A stretch of DNA of 64,000 nt from Chlamydiales bacterium (GTDB lineage Bacteria > Chlamydiota > Chlamydiia > Chlamydiales > JAAKFR01). The position numbers and the translations under genes were made by a program. Positions 16,839 through 25,994 of the stretch are shown here, piece after piece (positions within the stretch are counted from its first letter, which is position 1; each line of letters starts with the position of its first letter). The notes beneath the pieces were generated by a model that saw nothing but the letters and a program-made list of their open reading frames with translations, was not told the DNA's origin and made no database searches. The stretch spans positions 131,993 through 195,992 of the forward strand of contig JAJACK010000001.1 of NCBI GenBank assembly GCA_022601535.1, given 5' to 3'.

Positions 16839-18077
16839 ATGAGGATTGTTCATATCGCTTCGGAACTTGCACCTGTTGCAAAAGTAGGAGGGCTTGCCGA
16901 TGTTGTATTTGGATTGAGCCGTCAACTTCTCACTTTAGGGCACGAAGTGGAGGTGATTCTACCCAACTACCCTTTTCTCTCAATCCCCCAAAATGTGGAA
17001 GGAATTCCAGTCCGTCTAATTGAGATGGAGGGAGATCAAATGTATGGCTGTGAGAATGACGCAGAACGATTTATCGGATTTTGCCAAAAAGCTGCGGCTC
17101 TCATTGGAAAGTACGACATAGTTCATCTACATGACTGGCACACAGCTCTTTGTGCAGCTCTTCTCCCTCGCTCGATTTTGACAATCCACAATTTGGCTTA
17201 TGAGGGCTGTTTCGATCCTTCTCTTCTAAAAGGAGTCGATTTAGCCCCTTTTAAAGATCAAGAGCAGTACAGCTTGTTAAAAGGAGGAATCCATTTTGCG
17301 ACCCAAGTGACAACTGTTTCTCCAACTTATGCAAAAGAAATTCAAGACCATCCCTACATCAAGCCTTTCCAAAAGAAACTGTTGGGAGTTTTAAATGGAA
17401 TAGATATCGACTATTGGAATCCCCAAAATGACTCTTTTTTGCCCCACCACTTCTCTATAAATGATCTTTCTGGGAAAAAGAGGATTCAAGACGATCTCCG
17501 TCAAAGATTCGGGCTACAAAAAAACGAAAAGCCCATTGTGGGAGCAATCACCCGCCTTGTTCCACAGAAAAGTCCTGACCTGATCCGAGCTGCCTTGGTC
17601 AAGGTGCGCGAGCTTCGAGGACAATTTATCTTATTGGGATCTGCCCTAGATCCAACGATTGTGACTGAATTTGAACATTTAAAGAGCTCTTATGCCGATG
17701 ACCCAAATGTGCATCTGGAACTCACATTTGATGAAGAACTCTCTCACCTCGTCTTTGCGGCAAGTGATCTTTTCATCGTCCCCTCTCGATTTGAACCGTG
17801 TGGACTCACCCAACTCATCGCAATGCGCTATGGCGCGGTTCCCATCGTTCGAAAAACGGGAGGACTTGCTGATACTGTCTTTGAGAACAAAAATGGGTTT
17901 CTCTTTAAACTTGCAGAGGCAAAACCATTTGAATCTACCATTGAAAGAGCTTTTCACCTCTTTGAGAAGAAGCCTGAACCGTTCCACTTGTTGCAGAAAA
18001 CGGGCATGGAAACCGATTACGGCTGGTCTACGGTCGCTCAGGTATACCTAACACTCTACAAAGAACTACTGCTTTAG
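16839..18077 (+). CDS. glgA: Glycogen synthase (ADP-glucose type)
   Basis: A GT5 glycosyltransferase that extends alpha-1,4-glucan from ADP-glucose. ELAPVAKVGGLADV near the N-terminus has the KxGGL nucleotide-sugar loop; HLHDWHTAL, LTIHNLAYEG, TTVSPTYAKEI, GAITRLVPQKSPDL and PSRFEPCGLTQLIAMRYG follow in the right order. At 412 residues it is about 60 shorter than most GlgA proteins (about 475), mainly through short loops in the N-terminal half. ATG 16839 starts MRIVHIASE; an in-frame TTG lies at 16830. The 3' end overlaps the convergent gene by 50 bases. Glycogen is a known chlamydial store. Confidence 0.93.
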   Translation: MRIVHIASELAPVAKVGGLADVVFGLSRQLLTLGHEVEVILPNYPFLSIPQNVEGIPVRLIEMEGDQMYGCENDAERFIGFCQKAAALIGKYDIVHLHDWHTALCAALLPRSILTIHNLAYEGCFDPSLLKGVDLAPFKDQEQYSLLKGGIHFATQVTTVSPTYAKEIQDHPYIKPFQKKLLGVLNGIDIDYWNPQNDSFLPHHFSINDLSGKKRIQDDLRQRFGLQKNEKPIVGAITRLVPQKSPDLIRAALVKVRELRGQFILLGSALDPTIVTEFEHLKSSYADDPNVHLELTFDEELSHLVFAASDLFIVPSRFEPCGLTQLIAMRYGAVPIVRKTGGLADTVFENKNGFLFKLAEAKPFESTIERAFHLFEKKPEPFHLLQKTGMETDYGWSTVAQVYLTLYKELLL

Positions 18078-18657
18078 TCTCTCTTTCCAATGCTTGGATT
18101 CTTTCATCTCTTGCTCTATTCTCTGCTTCATATTTTGCATGTCTTGCTTGCAAAACTGCCGCCTCTTTTTTTCGCTCAGAAAGCATTTTCTCTAGTATTT
18201 GAATCAATTCTGCTTGCCTCGCAGCTGGCATATTAGGAGTCTCTGCTATTTCTTTTTTGATCAGATCGTATTCAGACACTTTAGAAAAAGAGTATACAGC
18301 GACTCTATTTTCACCCCATGTTACCAGAAAAAGGGGAAGGTCTTTTGACCAAGAAGCAACACAAAGAGATGCCTGTTGAATATGCAAACTAGCCTCTCGG
18401 AGAGAGACTTCTCTTATTTCTTTAACTCTCTTTGTGCTAGATAGATATATAGATAAGACTGCCTGTTGCGGATCTATTTTCTTTTGAAAATTTTCTTTGA
18501 TATATTCATCGACTGCAGTGGCAACACGCTTTGGAACGATGCTTGCTTGTGAGTGGCTTTGACACTCTTTGTTATCACAAACTACATGAGATGGTTGAAG
18601 CTCTTTTCCTCCACAGACAAAGCAGAGAGGATAAACCTGTATGATGCTAGCAGACAT
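18028..18657 (-). CDS. Hypothetical protein with N-terminal zinc-finger-like cysteines and C-terminal coiled coil
   Basis: A 209-residue protein that I do not recognise. Residues 12-35 hold CFVCGG and CDNKECQSHS, four Cys and nearby His that could bind zinc. The middle (about 60-140) is mixed alpha/beta with the strand LPLFLVTWGENRVAVYSF, and residues 150-200 form a charged coiled coil rich in Glu, Arg and Ala. It overlaps the glgA 3' end by 50 bases and lies 10 bases downstream of the rnpB 3' end on the same strand. Confidence 0.65.
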   Translation of the reverse strand: MSASIIQVYPLCFVCGGKELQPSHVVCDNKECQSHSQASIVPKRVATAVDEYIKENFQKKIDPQQAVLSIYLSSTKRVKEIREVSLREASLHIQQASLCVASWSKDLPLFLVTWGENRVAVYSFSKVSEYDLIKKEIAETPNMPAARQAELIQILEKMLSERKKEAAVLQARHAKYEAENRARDERIQALERETKAVVLCRVLGIPERP

Positions 18658-18667
18658 AAAAAAAATA

Positions 18668-19019
18668 TGGAAGGGAAGTAAGCCGGATTCTGTCTAAGAC
18701 CCAAAAGTCTATGGGCGACCATTCCTCTAGGAGTGTTGTCACCAACACCCTCAAGCGACCTTCATCCAAGGCTCTGCGAGAGAAGCAGAGTGACTCCTTG
18801 CGTCTTGCTTCGGATAGGGTTTACACCACCGCTTGAGTCTCCTCAAACGCGCTTGGCTCACACAAACCAAGATTTTCATCCTCTTTAGTTAAAAACTAAC
18901 GGCCTATTTTCTGTTGCACTTTCCGTAGGCTTACGCCCCCCAGTCGTTAACTGGTATCCTCTCTCTACGAAGTCCAGACTTTCCTCTCCCCTTTCGGGCA
19001 GCGATCGCCTTCCCTTCCA
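18668..19019 (-). ncRNA. rnpB: RNase P RNA (bacterial type A)
   Basis: On the minus strand the first 60 bases contain GAGGAAAGTCTGGACT (conserved region CR-I), and the end has ACAGAATCCGGCTTAC (CR-V). The two ends pair as the P1 helix, with CTTCCCTTCCA against TGGAAGGGAAG. A small CR-IV-like block (AGGGTGTTGGTGACAACACTCC region) and the GGATACCAG core are also seen. About 350 bases is a normal length. The RNA is the catalytic part of RNase P, which trims tRNA 5' ends. Its mapped 5' end abuts the stop codon of the CdsZ-like gene, so the true start may be about 7 bases further in. Confidence 0.93.
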
Positions 19020-19024
19020 TTATA
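19019..19024 (-). promoter_or_regulatory. Candidate -10 box of rnpB overlapping the CdsZ-like stop codon
   Basis: TATAAT on the minus strand spans the ATA-TAA end of the upstream gene and immediately precedes the rnpB sequence. No good -35 hexamer is seen 16-18 bases upstream, so this is only suggestive. Confidence 0.3.
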
Positions 19025-19799
19025 TTGTTGCGGTTGTCGAAGTGCGTCGTCTTCGTCGACGTGGAGCACTCTCTTCTTCCTCTGTTGGAAGTTCATTTTC
19101 TTGCCAGAACAAAATACGTGAGCAGTGTTCACAATAGATCAATCGATCCCCTTTGCGGACCAAGTTTTCATGCTGTGGAGTCAAAACAATGTGGCAACCA
19201 CTGCATGTTCTCTTTTCAATAGGAACAACCACTCGATCTTTCTTGTTTTTGAGCAATCTCTCATATATTTGAAAAAATTCAGGGTCAGCTTTGACAACAA
19301 TCTCTTCTCTCTTTTCAAGTAGAGCGCGTCCCTCTTCATTGATCTGCGCGATACTTTCGTGAATCTCTTTTTCAAGTGCTTTGCTGCTCTCTTCTGTCGA
19401 TTTCAAATTTTCTTTCAAGACGACGAGAAGATCATCTTCAGCCGACTGCTTATCTGTAAGGTCACTCAATTGATGCTCAATTGTGTTGCGCTCTCGACCC
19501 GCTTGTGTCATCTCTTGAGTTAAAGCGTTGAACTCATCCATTTTTTTCACAGCAGCTTGCTGCGACTCTAATTTCACAACTTTGTCTTGGATCTCTCGTA
19601 ACTGCGTCTCCCCAAGACGAATCTCTGTCTTTATATCCTTGATTTGCTGCTCTTTCTCTTCCACTCTTTTTTGAATATCATCCTTGAGAGAGTGGATCTT
19701 ATCCATCTCCTTTTTTCTCTCATTTTTCACCCGCATCAGCCGGATCATTTTGATATCAAATTCTTGAATGGAAAGAATGGTCTTTAACGCGTCTAACAT
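19020..19799 (-). CDS. CdsZ/CT398-like coiled-coil zinc-ribbon protein
   Basis: Residues 1-170 form a long antiparallel coiled coil, and residues 195-230 a C4 zinc ribbon with CSGC and CEHC. This is the zf-RING_7/DUF164 architecture. In C. trachomatis the homologue CT398 (CdsZ) has this structure and has been linked to sigma-54 and type III secretion components; whether this copy does the same is inference. A short Arg-rich tail (RRRRRRTS) ends the protein. Its TAA stop lies inside a TATAAT hexamer directly before rnpB. It is 259 residues long, near the family norm. Confidence 0.88.
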   Translation of the reverse strand: MLDALKTILSIQEFDIKMIRLMRVKNERKKEMDKIHSLKDDIQKRVEEKEQQIKDIKTEIRLGETQLREIQDKVVKLESQQAAVKKMDEFNALTQEMTQAGRERNTIEHQLSDLTDKQSAEDDLLVVLKENLKSTEESSKALEKEIHESIAQINEEGRALLEKREEIVVKADPEFFQIYERLLKNKKDRVVVPIEKRTCSGCHIVLTPQHENLVRKGDRLIYCEHCSRILFWQENELPTEEEESAPRRRRRRTSTTATI

Positions 19800-19888
19800 A
19801 GATATCCTTTGAAGCTAAAAATAAACCAGTAGTCTAAACCTCCTATGAATAAACGTCAAGTTGCAAAATAATCATATTTTTTTTTAAT

Positions 19889-20149
19889 ATGTGGGATATG
19901 CGCACCCGTATCATCGTCCATTCTCAAGAGCCTGTTTTTATTCGAGGGGAAGGAGCTCCTTCGATCAATTGGAGCAAGGGAGCTCCGCTTGAGCAAAATG
20001 GAGAGGGTGAATGGATCTGGGAAACTGACGAAGATTTTGCTGAAGGAGAGTTCAAGCTCCTTCTCTATGATCAAAAAGCTGAGATTGGCGAAAACCACCC
20101 TCTCTACCCAGGCGCATCCATCCGAGTCAATCCAAAATTTCCTATTTGA
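19889..20149 (+). CDS. Small beta-sandwich protein (CT433-like position), carbohydrate-binding-like
   Basis: An 86-residue protein of beta-strand character. FIRGEGAPSINWSKGAPL, GEWIWETDEDFAEGEFKLLLYD and the closing strand near residue 75 recall the starch-binding CBM20/CBM48 pattern (G...LGNW...L...G.W......G..EYKF). It is short but would cover one such domain. It lies 33 bases upstream of glyA and begins the operon, the place held by CT433 in C. trachomatis. The carbohydrate-binding role is a guess. Confidence 0.7.
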   Translation: MWDMRTRIIVHSQEPVFIRGEGAPSINWSKGAPLEQNGEGEWIWETDEDFAEGEFKLLLYDQKAEIGENHPLYPGASIRVNPKFPI

Positions 20150-20182
20150 TCGTATTCTTCTATTCGATTACTATCCCCGATT

Positions 20183-21628
20183 ATGACAGAACAATCGACA
20201 GCAGCCGCAGCTTACCTTGCAACACTCAACCACCTGAAAACCGTCGCCCCTGAAATTGCACATGCAGTGATCCATGAGCTACAAGATCAACGGCACCATC
20301 TAAAACTGATCGCATCGGAAAATTATTCCTCTCTTTCTGTACAACTTGCAATGGGAAATTTACTCACTGACAAATATTCTGAAGGGTACCCTTTCCACCG
20401 TTTTTATGCCGGGTGTGAAAATGTGGACTCGATCGAGCAGCGGGCAGAAAATCTTGGGAAAGAACTGTTTGGAGCTGAACACTGCTACGTTCAACCCCAT
20501 TCAGGTGCCGATGCCAATTTAGTCGCTCTTTGGGCCATTTTAAATAAACGGGTGCAGTCGAGCCGAATTGAGAAATTGGGGAAGAAAAGTCTCGATGCAC
20601 TCACCCCTGAAGAGTATGAGGAGCTCCGACAAGAGCTTTCTAATCAAACTTTGATGGGCCTTTCTCTCCATAGCGGAGGGCATTTGACACACGGCTACCG
20701 GCACAATGTCTCTGCCAAAATGTTTCGTGCGATCACCTATGATGTTGACCCCAAAACCTGTCTCTTAGACTACAGCAAAATTGCAGAAATCGCCAGAAAA
20801 GAGAAGCCGTTGATTCTACTTGCCGGTTACTCAGCCTATCCAAGACGGATTAATTTTGCTAAAATGCGGGAAATTGCCGATGAAGTGGGAGCTGTACTAA
20901 TGGTCGACATGGCCCATTTCGCTGGACTTGTTGCAGGAAATGCCTTTAAAGGAGAAGAAAATCCGATCGCCTACGCCCATGTCGTCACATCGACAACACA
21001 TAAAACCTTGCGTGGACCACGGGGTGGTGTTGTTCTTTGCACAAAAGAATTTGCAGATGATGTCAACCGCGGCTGCCCAAATATTTTAGGAGGCCCCCTT
21101 CCCCATGTGATGGCTGCAAAAGCAATCGCTTTCCAAGAAGCTCTTCAACCCGAGTTTCGTACTTATGTTCAACGGATTCTCGATAATGCCAATGCACTTG
21201 CAGCTGGATTGATGAAACGGGGAATGAAAGTTGTGACAGATGGAACAGATAACCACCTTCTTTTGATTGATTTAAGTGACATGCCCATCACAGGACGGCA
21301 AGCTGAACTTGCCCTTGCAAGTGTCGGTGTCACGGTGAACCGCAATATGGTTCCATTTGATCCAAAAGGGGCGTGGTATACAGCTGGAGTGCGCGTTGGA
21401 ACGCCCGCTTTAACGACGCGAGGATTGGGAATAGATGAGATGGATGAGATCGCCGACATCATTGTGACTATTCTCAATAATCTAAAACCTGCTACTATCG
21501 AAAAAACAGGGAAGCCAAGTTCTGCCCGCTATACAATTGAACCGAAATGGATGGAAGAGGCCAAAAAACGTGTCACTGAAATACTCAGCCACTACCCTCT
21601 TTATCCCGAGCTAACGATTGAGGAATAA
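20183..21628 (+). CDS. glyA: Serine hydroxymethyltransferase
   Basis: A PLP enzyme that interconverts serine and glycine with tetrahydrofolate. [44 protein letters not shown] and [15 protein letters not shown] (PLP Lys after TTH) are family marks. At 481 residues it is about 60 longer than E. coli GlyA (417); the extra part is at about residues 118-150 and is typical of chlamydial forms. Chlamydial GlyA has been shown to act as an alanine racemase, supplying D-Ala in genomes without alr (established for Chlamydia and Waddlia relatives); this copy may do so. It lies 2 bases before clpP. Confidence 0.95.
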   Translation: MTEQSTAAAAYLATLNHLKTVAPEIAHAVIHELQDQRHHLKLIASENYSSLSVQLAMGNLLTDKYSEGYPFHRFYAGCENVDSIEQRAENLGKELFGAEHCYVQPHSGADANLVALWAILNKRVQSSRIEKLGKKSLDALTPEEYEELRQELSNQTLMGLSLHSGGHLTHGYRHNVSAKMFRAITYDVDPKTCLLDYSKIAEIARKEKPLILLAGYSAYPRRINFAKMREIADEVGAVLMVDMAHFAGLVAGNAFKGEENPIAYAHVVTSTTHKTLRGPRGGVVLCTKEFADDVNRGCPNILGGPLPHVMAAKAIAFQEALQPEFRTYVQRILDNANALAAGLMKRGMKVVTDGTDNHLLLIDLSDMPITGRQAELALASVGVTVNRNMVPFDPKGAWYTAGVRVGTPALTTRGLGIDEMDEIADIIVTILNNLKPATIEKTGKPSSARYTIEPKWMEEAKKRVTEILSHYPLYPELTIEE

Positions 21629-21630
21629 AC

Positions 21631-22221
21631 ATGCCAAAAGAAGAAGTTGTAGAAAAATTTAAATCTTTAGATGATAAAATTGACAATGTGATCTTGCAAT
21701 CACGTCGTATCTTCTTTTCCCATGTTGTCGATGATAAATCTGCCCACGATGCGATTCGAAAAATTTGGTACTTGGAGCTCTCTGCTCCTGGAAAACCGAT
21801 CCTTTTTGTCATCAATAGTCCAGGTGGATCGATCGACTCTGGATTTGCCATTTGGGATACTGTTCAAATGATCAAGTCCCCTGTTCACACACTTGTGACA
21901 GGACTTGCCGCATCGATGGGGTCTGTCTTAAGCCTTTGCGCTGCGGAAGGAAAGAGATTTGCAACACCCAATTCTCGCATCATGATTCACCAGCCACGGA
22001 TCGGCGGACCGATCCACGGACAAGCGACAGACCTCGACATTCAAGCAAAAGAGATCATCAAAACAAAAGATCAACTAGTTGACCTCTATGTCAAAAAGAC
22101 TGGAAAGACAAAAAAAGAGATTGAAAAAAAGCTAGATCGAGATTGCTGGCTCTCAGCTGATGAAGCGAAAAAATTTGGACTTATCGATGGAATCGTCTCC
22201 TCTTTTAAAGAGGTCGAATAA
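21631..22221 (+). CDS. clpP: ATP-dependent Clp protease proteolytic subunit
   Basis: A 196-residue ClpP. The catalytic Ser lies in [11 protein letters not shown], the His in RIMIHQP, and the Asp in the [12 protein letters not shown] region, the usual positions. [18 protein letters not shown] is the substrate-binding segment. Chlamydiae often have two clpP genes; this one is in the CT431 position. It starts 2 bases after glyA, and its last 35 bases overlap the proposed start of dapF. Confidence 0.95.
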   Translation: MPKEEVVEKFKSLDDKIDNVILQSRRIFFSHVVDDKSAHDAIRKIWYLELSAPGKPILFVINSPGGSIDSGFAIWDTVQMIKSPVHTLVTGLAASMGSVLSLCAAEGKRFATPNSRIMIHQPRIGGPIHGQATDLDIQAKEIIKTKDQLVDLYVKKTGKTKKEIEKKLDRDCWLSADEAKKFGLIDGIVSSFKEVE

Positions 22222-22864
22222 AATCTATTCGGGATCGGGAAACCTTTTCCTAATCGGTGAAGAAAAATGTGAAGTTCCCGATCATATCGATGGATTTATT
22301 TTACATGAAAAGCCATCTACCATGCGGATCTTCAACCGAGATGGGAGCGAGGCTGAGATGTGTGGCAATGGCCTCCGCTGCTTTATCCAATACCTCATCG
22401 ACCAAGGATCTAAAGAGTCACGCTTTTCTGTCAAAACACGATCTGGAACGCTCTATGGTTGGGAAGAGAAAGGAGAAATTTGTGTGACACTCCCTCCTCC
22501 CTCGCCACCCAAAAAAATTGTTGCCGACGGCATCCCTTTTATCTTGATTAACACAGGTGTTCCTCATGCTGTTTGCACAGATCTAAATGCTCTATCGAAA
22601 CACTTTGTCCACCACCGAGCTTTTGGCCCTAAGGGGGCCAATATCACCCACTACCAAGTCAAAGGAGATCTTTTAAAAGTGCGCACCTTTGAGCGGGGTG
22701 TAAATAGAGAAACAGAGTCTTGTGGGACAGGAAGTTGCGCTGCAGCCATTGTTTCGAATCTCCCCTCTCCTATCACAGTTGAAGCCCGTTCAAAGGAAAA
22801 ATTAACAGTCACACTTTCTCCTTTGACTTTACGAGGAAGTGTGTCTATACTCCAACAGCAATGA
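22187..22864 (+). CDS. dapF: Diaminopimelate epimerase
   Basis: It converts LL- to meso-diaminopimelate for peptidoglycan. Both active-site Cys are in place: EMCGNGLRC near residue 55 and [12 protein letters not shown] near 185. [14 protein letters not shown] and [15 protein letters not shown] frame them. At 225 residues it is about 45 shorter than most DapF proteins (about 270), through short loops and a brief N-terminus. The start is set at ATG 22187 inside clpP because YSGSGN, the first DapF motif, lies only 12 codons later. Chlamydial DapF is reported to double as a glutamate racemase. It overlaps the next gene by 4 bases (ATGA). Confidence 0.9.
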   Translation: MESSPLLKRSNKIYSGSGNLFLIGEEKCEVPDHIDGFILHEKPSTMRIFNRDGSEAEMCGNGLRCFIQYLIDQGSKESRFSVKTRSGTLYGWEEKGEICVTLPPPSPPKKIVADGIPFILINTGVPHAVCTDLNALSKHFVHHRAFGPKGANITHYQVKGDLLKVRTFERGVNRETESCGTGSCAAAIVSNLPSPITVEARSKEKLTVTLSPLTLRGSVSILQQQ

Positions 22865-23886
22865 GTAATCTTAAAGCCCAAAATCCCCTGATATTACGCG
22901 CCCACCGCCTGATGGACGCTTTTGCCAAATCTGATGATGAACGTGATTTCTATCTCGACAGAGTTGAAGGTTTCATCCTCTTTGTCGATCTAGATAAAGA
23001 TGAAGATGATCAAAAACAACTTCAAAAAGAACTTGAAGGAAACCGTGATCGGTACTGCCTCATTCCAAAGCTCACTTTCTATGAAGTGAAGAAAATTATG
23101 GAAGGGTTTGTCAATGAGAAGGTTTACGACATCGATACAAAAGAGAAGCTTCTCGATATTATTGGAGCAAAAGATGCGCGGGAACACTTTCTTGAATTTA
23201 TCTATGACCATGAGACAGAGCTTGAAAAGTGGCACCAGTACTACCAAGAACGTTCCCGTGTCCGGATCATCGAGTGGCTCCGTCAAAATACCTTTGAATT
23301 TGTCTTTGAAGAAGACCTCGACCTCTTACCACCTCTTCTAGAGAAGCTTAAAACCAACCTCTTTGAGGCCAAAGTGCCTAAAGATGTCCAAGCTGCCCGG
23401 GCAATCCTTGCGACAAAGGCAAAGACCTACTACTCCAACGAGGCGCTTAATCCAAGACCTAAGCGAGGAAGACCTCCCAAGCAGTCGATCAAAGTAGAAG
23501 TAGAAACCTCTTTTTCAAGTGATATCTTCACCCAAGTGCCTAAGTCTGTTCGTCGGTTTCTCTATCTTCCTCTTATTGCGTCTGCATCGGATATCACCTT
23601 TTCGGAGAAATATGATACAGAAGCAGATTTCTTAAACCACCTCCGAGGAAGTGGACGGTCTGAGACTGAAAATCAACTCGAAGCTCTCTCTGAAAAATTT
23701 GCATCTCTCAAAAACCTCTCCACAAAGCTCGGCCTCACCTCCGATCTTAAATTCCCTTCTTTCGATGAGGCAGATGAGGATGAAGAGAATGTCTTTCTTC
23801 CGAAGAAAAAGAGTCGAAAACAAAAGAAAACAGTCAATGTACAACCGATGACCCCTCGTAGAAAAGGAAAACAGGAGAAAGAATGA
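22861..23886 (+). CDS. UPF0158 family protein (CT429-like)
   Basis: The first 180 residues match the UPF0158 family: FYLDRVEGFILFVD, IPKLTFYEVKKIMEGFVN, AREHFLEFI and RVRIIEWLRQN. A Pro/Lys/Arg-rich linker (PRPKRGRPPK) near residue 205 resembles an AT-hook, a DNA minor-groove motif. The C-terminal 130 residues are helical and end in a Lys/Arg-rich tail (PKKKSRKQKK). At 341 residues it is longer than most family members (about 160). The molecular function of the family is unknown. It is linked by ATGA overlaps to dapF and the next gene. Confidence 0.85.
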   Translation: MSNLKAQNPLILRAHRLMDAFAKSDDERDFYLDRVEGFILFVDLDKDEDDQKQLQKELEGNRDRYCLIPKLTFYEVKKIMEGFVNEKVYDIDTKEKLLDIIGAKDAREHFLEFIYDHETELEKWHQYYQERSRVRIIEWLRQNTFEFVFEEDLDLLPPLLEKLKTNLFEAKVPKDVQAARAILATKAKTYYSNEALNPRPKRGRPPKQSIKVEVETSFSSDIFTQVPKSVRRFLYLPLIASASDITFSEKYDTEADFLNHLRGSGRSETENQLEALSEKFASLKNLSTKLGLTSDLKFPSFDEADEDEENVFLPKKKSRKQKKTVNVQPMTPRRKGKQEKE

Positions 23887-24341
23887 AAAAACTTCTCTTT
23901 ATCTTATGCTGTCTCCCCTCACTTCTCACTGCAGGAGAGGAAAAACTCAATGTTAATCTCGATAAAAGCTGGACACTGATTCAAGATAGCGATGCAAATG
24001 AAGAACGCGTTTTTAAAATTTGGCAAAAAGATGATGAACGGATGGTCATCGTTGCCTACCCATGGAATGCAGAAAAAAAAGAGACGATTCAACAAGGGAT
24101 CAAACAATACCGGGAGCAAGTGGGAGAATTTGGCTTTACCATCCATGAGCAAAGTGAAGATGAAGCGCTCATTGAATGGGAAATCCCTCATAAAGTAAAA
24201 GTGCTCACCAAATTTATCTATACACCGCACGCCTCATGCATCGTTGCTCACTCCTATATGGGAGAACAAACCGAGAAAGTTGCAATGGATGAATGGATCG
24301 CTTTCTTTCAAGAAAATATCTCTCTTGAAACTATTCGATAA
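23883..24341 (+). CDS. Small exported protein of unknown function
   Basis: A 152-residue protein with a Sec signal peptide (MKKLLFILCCLPSLLTAG, cleavage likely near residue 18). There is no lipobox, although two Cys lie in the signal. The mature part is a mixed alpha/beta domain of about 130 residues with no motif that I know. It is the last gene of the operon, overlapping UPF0158 by 4 bases. Its last 11 bases overlap the convergent kinase-like gene. Confidence 0.7.
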   Translation: MKKLLFILCCLPSLLTAGEEKLNVNLDKSWTLIQDSDANEERVFKIWQKDDERMVIVAYPWNAEKKETIQQGIKQYREQVGEFGFTIHEQSEDEALIEWEIPHKVKVLTKFIYTPHASCIVAHSYMGEQTEKVAMDEWIAFFQENISLETIR

Positions 24342-25209
24342 CCAACTCATCAAAGCGGGGGAGAAGATCTGAACGGTTTTCCTCTAGAAAGTGGCGGAGA
24401 TTCCCAAGGCGCTTTTTGATATCTGCTTGAATTTCCTCTTCAAAAAGAATCGTAGGATCTTTGTAAAACTGCCCAATATCGATAAACAATGCACGATCTC
24501 CATCAGAAGAAAAAGCGACATTTTGAACAAATGAACGGTCTCGATCTCGTATTCCTTTTGTACATCTCATCTTTACAAGATCAATGAGTTGGTTCACCCT
24601 CTTTTCGAGATCGTCTTCTAAAATCTCTCTAAAGAGATGAGCTGCTGGAATGGCTCTCTCTTGCAAGATAAATTCAAAATCATCCACTTTCAGCCGGTGC
24701 TTTAAACCAAGCTTATCCAAAATCTCAATCTCCTTACGAAAGAGAGGAGTTCGATTGAGGTGGAGATAGACCAGCCCTGATTCTTGAGTGAGCTCTTCAT
24801 AAGCGAGTTTGCAGCTGGAAAAAAGATTGGCAATCCGCTTTTTACGCCTCGCGATCTTTGCATCTGCTTTTTTCCGAAAATAGCGGGGAAGGGGAAGGTC
24901 TTTCAATTCAGAAAAAGTTCTTAAGTGTTTTTGTTTAAGAAATTTGATCACATATTTTTTGTCAGCACTTTCAAAAGCATAAAATTGACACCCTTTTCCG
25001 ATATAGCGAAAAGGTTGATCCAAGAGGGTTGTCAATTTTTCTTTTTCTTTTGGAGGAAGAGGACTCACTTCATAGAGGATGTTATAGGGTAGATTTGAAG
25101 TGAGCTGGTGAACAGAAAAACCATCGGTCCATAAATTGTAGAAATGAACTGTTCCAGCCATTAATGCAACAGGAAGGATGACTAAAAGGATGTTTTTAAG
25201 TATTCTCAT
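24331..25209 (-). CDS. Membrane-anchored protein-kinase-like fold protein
   Basis: A 292-residue protein with one N-terminal helix (about residues 4-22) and a cytosolic or periplasmic kinase-like domain. GKGCQFYAFES is a short glycine loop, KYVIKFLK gives the Lys strand, and RDRDRSFVQNVAFSSDGDRALFIDIGQF has the catalytic-loop order: Asp, then Asn five to six residues on, then an Asp in DIG in place of DFG. So the PKL fold is supported, while activity and substrate are not. ATG 25209 is preferred; an ATG-free longer frame reaches 25248. It diverges from the gene at 25242 and ends opposite the operon above. Confidence 0.6.
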   Translation of the reverse strand: MRILKNILLVILPVALMAGTVHFYNLWTDGFSVHQLTSNLPYNILYEVSPLPPKEKEKLTTLLDQPFRYIGKGCQFYAFESADKKYVIKFLKQKHLRTFSELKDLPLPRYFRKKADAKIARRKKRIANLFSSCKLAYEELTQESGLVYLHLNRTPLFRKEIEILDKLGLKHRLKVDDFEFILQERAIPAAHLFREILEDDLEKRVNQLIDLVKMRCTKGIRDRDRSFVQNVAFSSDGDRALFIDIGQFYKDPTILFEEEIQADIKKRLGNLRHFLEENRSDLLPRFDELVIE

Positions 25210-25241
25210 GCCGCAGTAGTATAACGCTTGAAGGGATAACG

Positions 25242-25994
25242 ATGCCAAGAAAAAAACGTATTATCATCATCATTCACCTCTGTTTTGCCTTTTCTTACCT
25301 TTTTTGGATCTTGATCCACCCCTTTATCAAAGAAGTTGTGATCAAAAAATCAGAAGCGATCCTCTTTGAGAGCGTTGTGGGAAATGAAACCCTTTTTGCC
25401 ACTCTCCCCATCGATGAACAGAGTAACATTCGGGAAGGGTATCAAAAAAATGCTCTTAGAAAGCAGTCGTATGGAGAGAATTTCTCCCTCTCTTTTTTTG
25501 GAGTTGTTTGGATGCTCCTATCGATCACCCTCTCATTCTTTCTTCTTTTTTCTATCTCAGGAGCATCCAATGTTTGTTGGATCCTTCCGATGATCGTCAT
25601 TGCATACGGTTTTTTTCTCGGTTCTGCCCCTCCCACTCAAAACCCAGAATTTTTCCCTACACAGAAAGAGCTCACTCCTTATCTTGTAGAAAATAGTGGG
25701 AAAAAATCGCGGGAAAAAATCATCGATGGATGGAACACCTATCTCATCCACGAGTGGCTCCATGAAACACCTGTTGACGAACAGTATGACGATCAGGTAG
25801 CCCGTGGCAATTTTCTTTTCAATGTTGAGCGGGTTCGGTGGCTTTTAGAAGAAAAAAGGGGGGATGTCACCCTTGCACACGCCCTTTTCACCCCTTCAGC
25901 ACTCCAGTTTATCTTTTATCTAGGATGGAACCTACTCTTTGCATGGCAGATCAACCGACGATCAAAATCAGAAGTACCATTAAGCGTGAGCTAA
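25242..25994 (+). CDS. Hypothetical multi-helix membrane protein
   Basis: A 250-residue protein with about four hydrophobic segments: residues 7-27, 85-105, 108-130 and 222-240. A hydrophilic, helical region of about 90 residues lies between the third and last (EFFPTQKELTPYL to RGDVTLAHALF). The pattern recalls chlamydial inner-membrane proteins of unknown role. I recognise no family. It overlaps the next gene by 52 bases. Confidence 0.65.
   Translation: MPRKKRIIIIIHLCFAFSYLFWILIHPFIKEVVIKKSEAILFESVVGNETLFATLPIDEQSNIREGYQKNALRKQSYGENFSLSFFGVVWMLLSITLSFFLLFSISGASNVCWILPMIVIAYGFFLGSAPPTQNPEFFPTQKELTPYLVENSGKKSREKIIDGWNTYLIHEWLHETPVDEQYDDQVARGNFLFNVERVRWLLEEKRGDVTLAHALFTPSALQFIFYLGWNLLFAWQINRRSKSEVPLSVS

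Noticed and set aside
22160-22186. dapF start inside clpP at 22160
   Set aside because: It would add nine residues unlike DapF; ATG 22187 is closer to the family start, although still extended.
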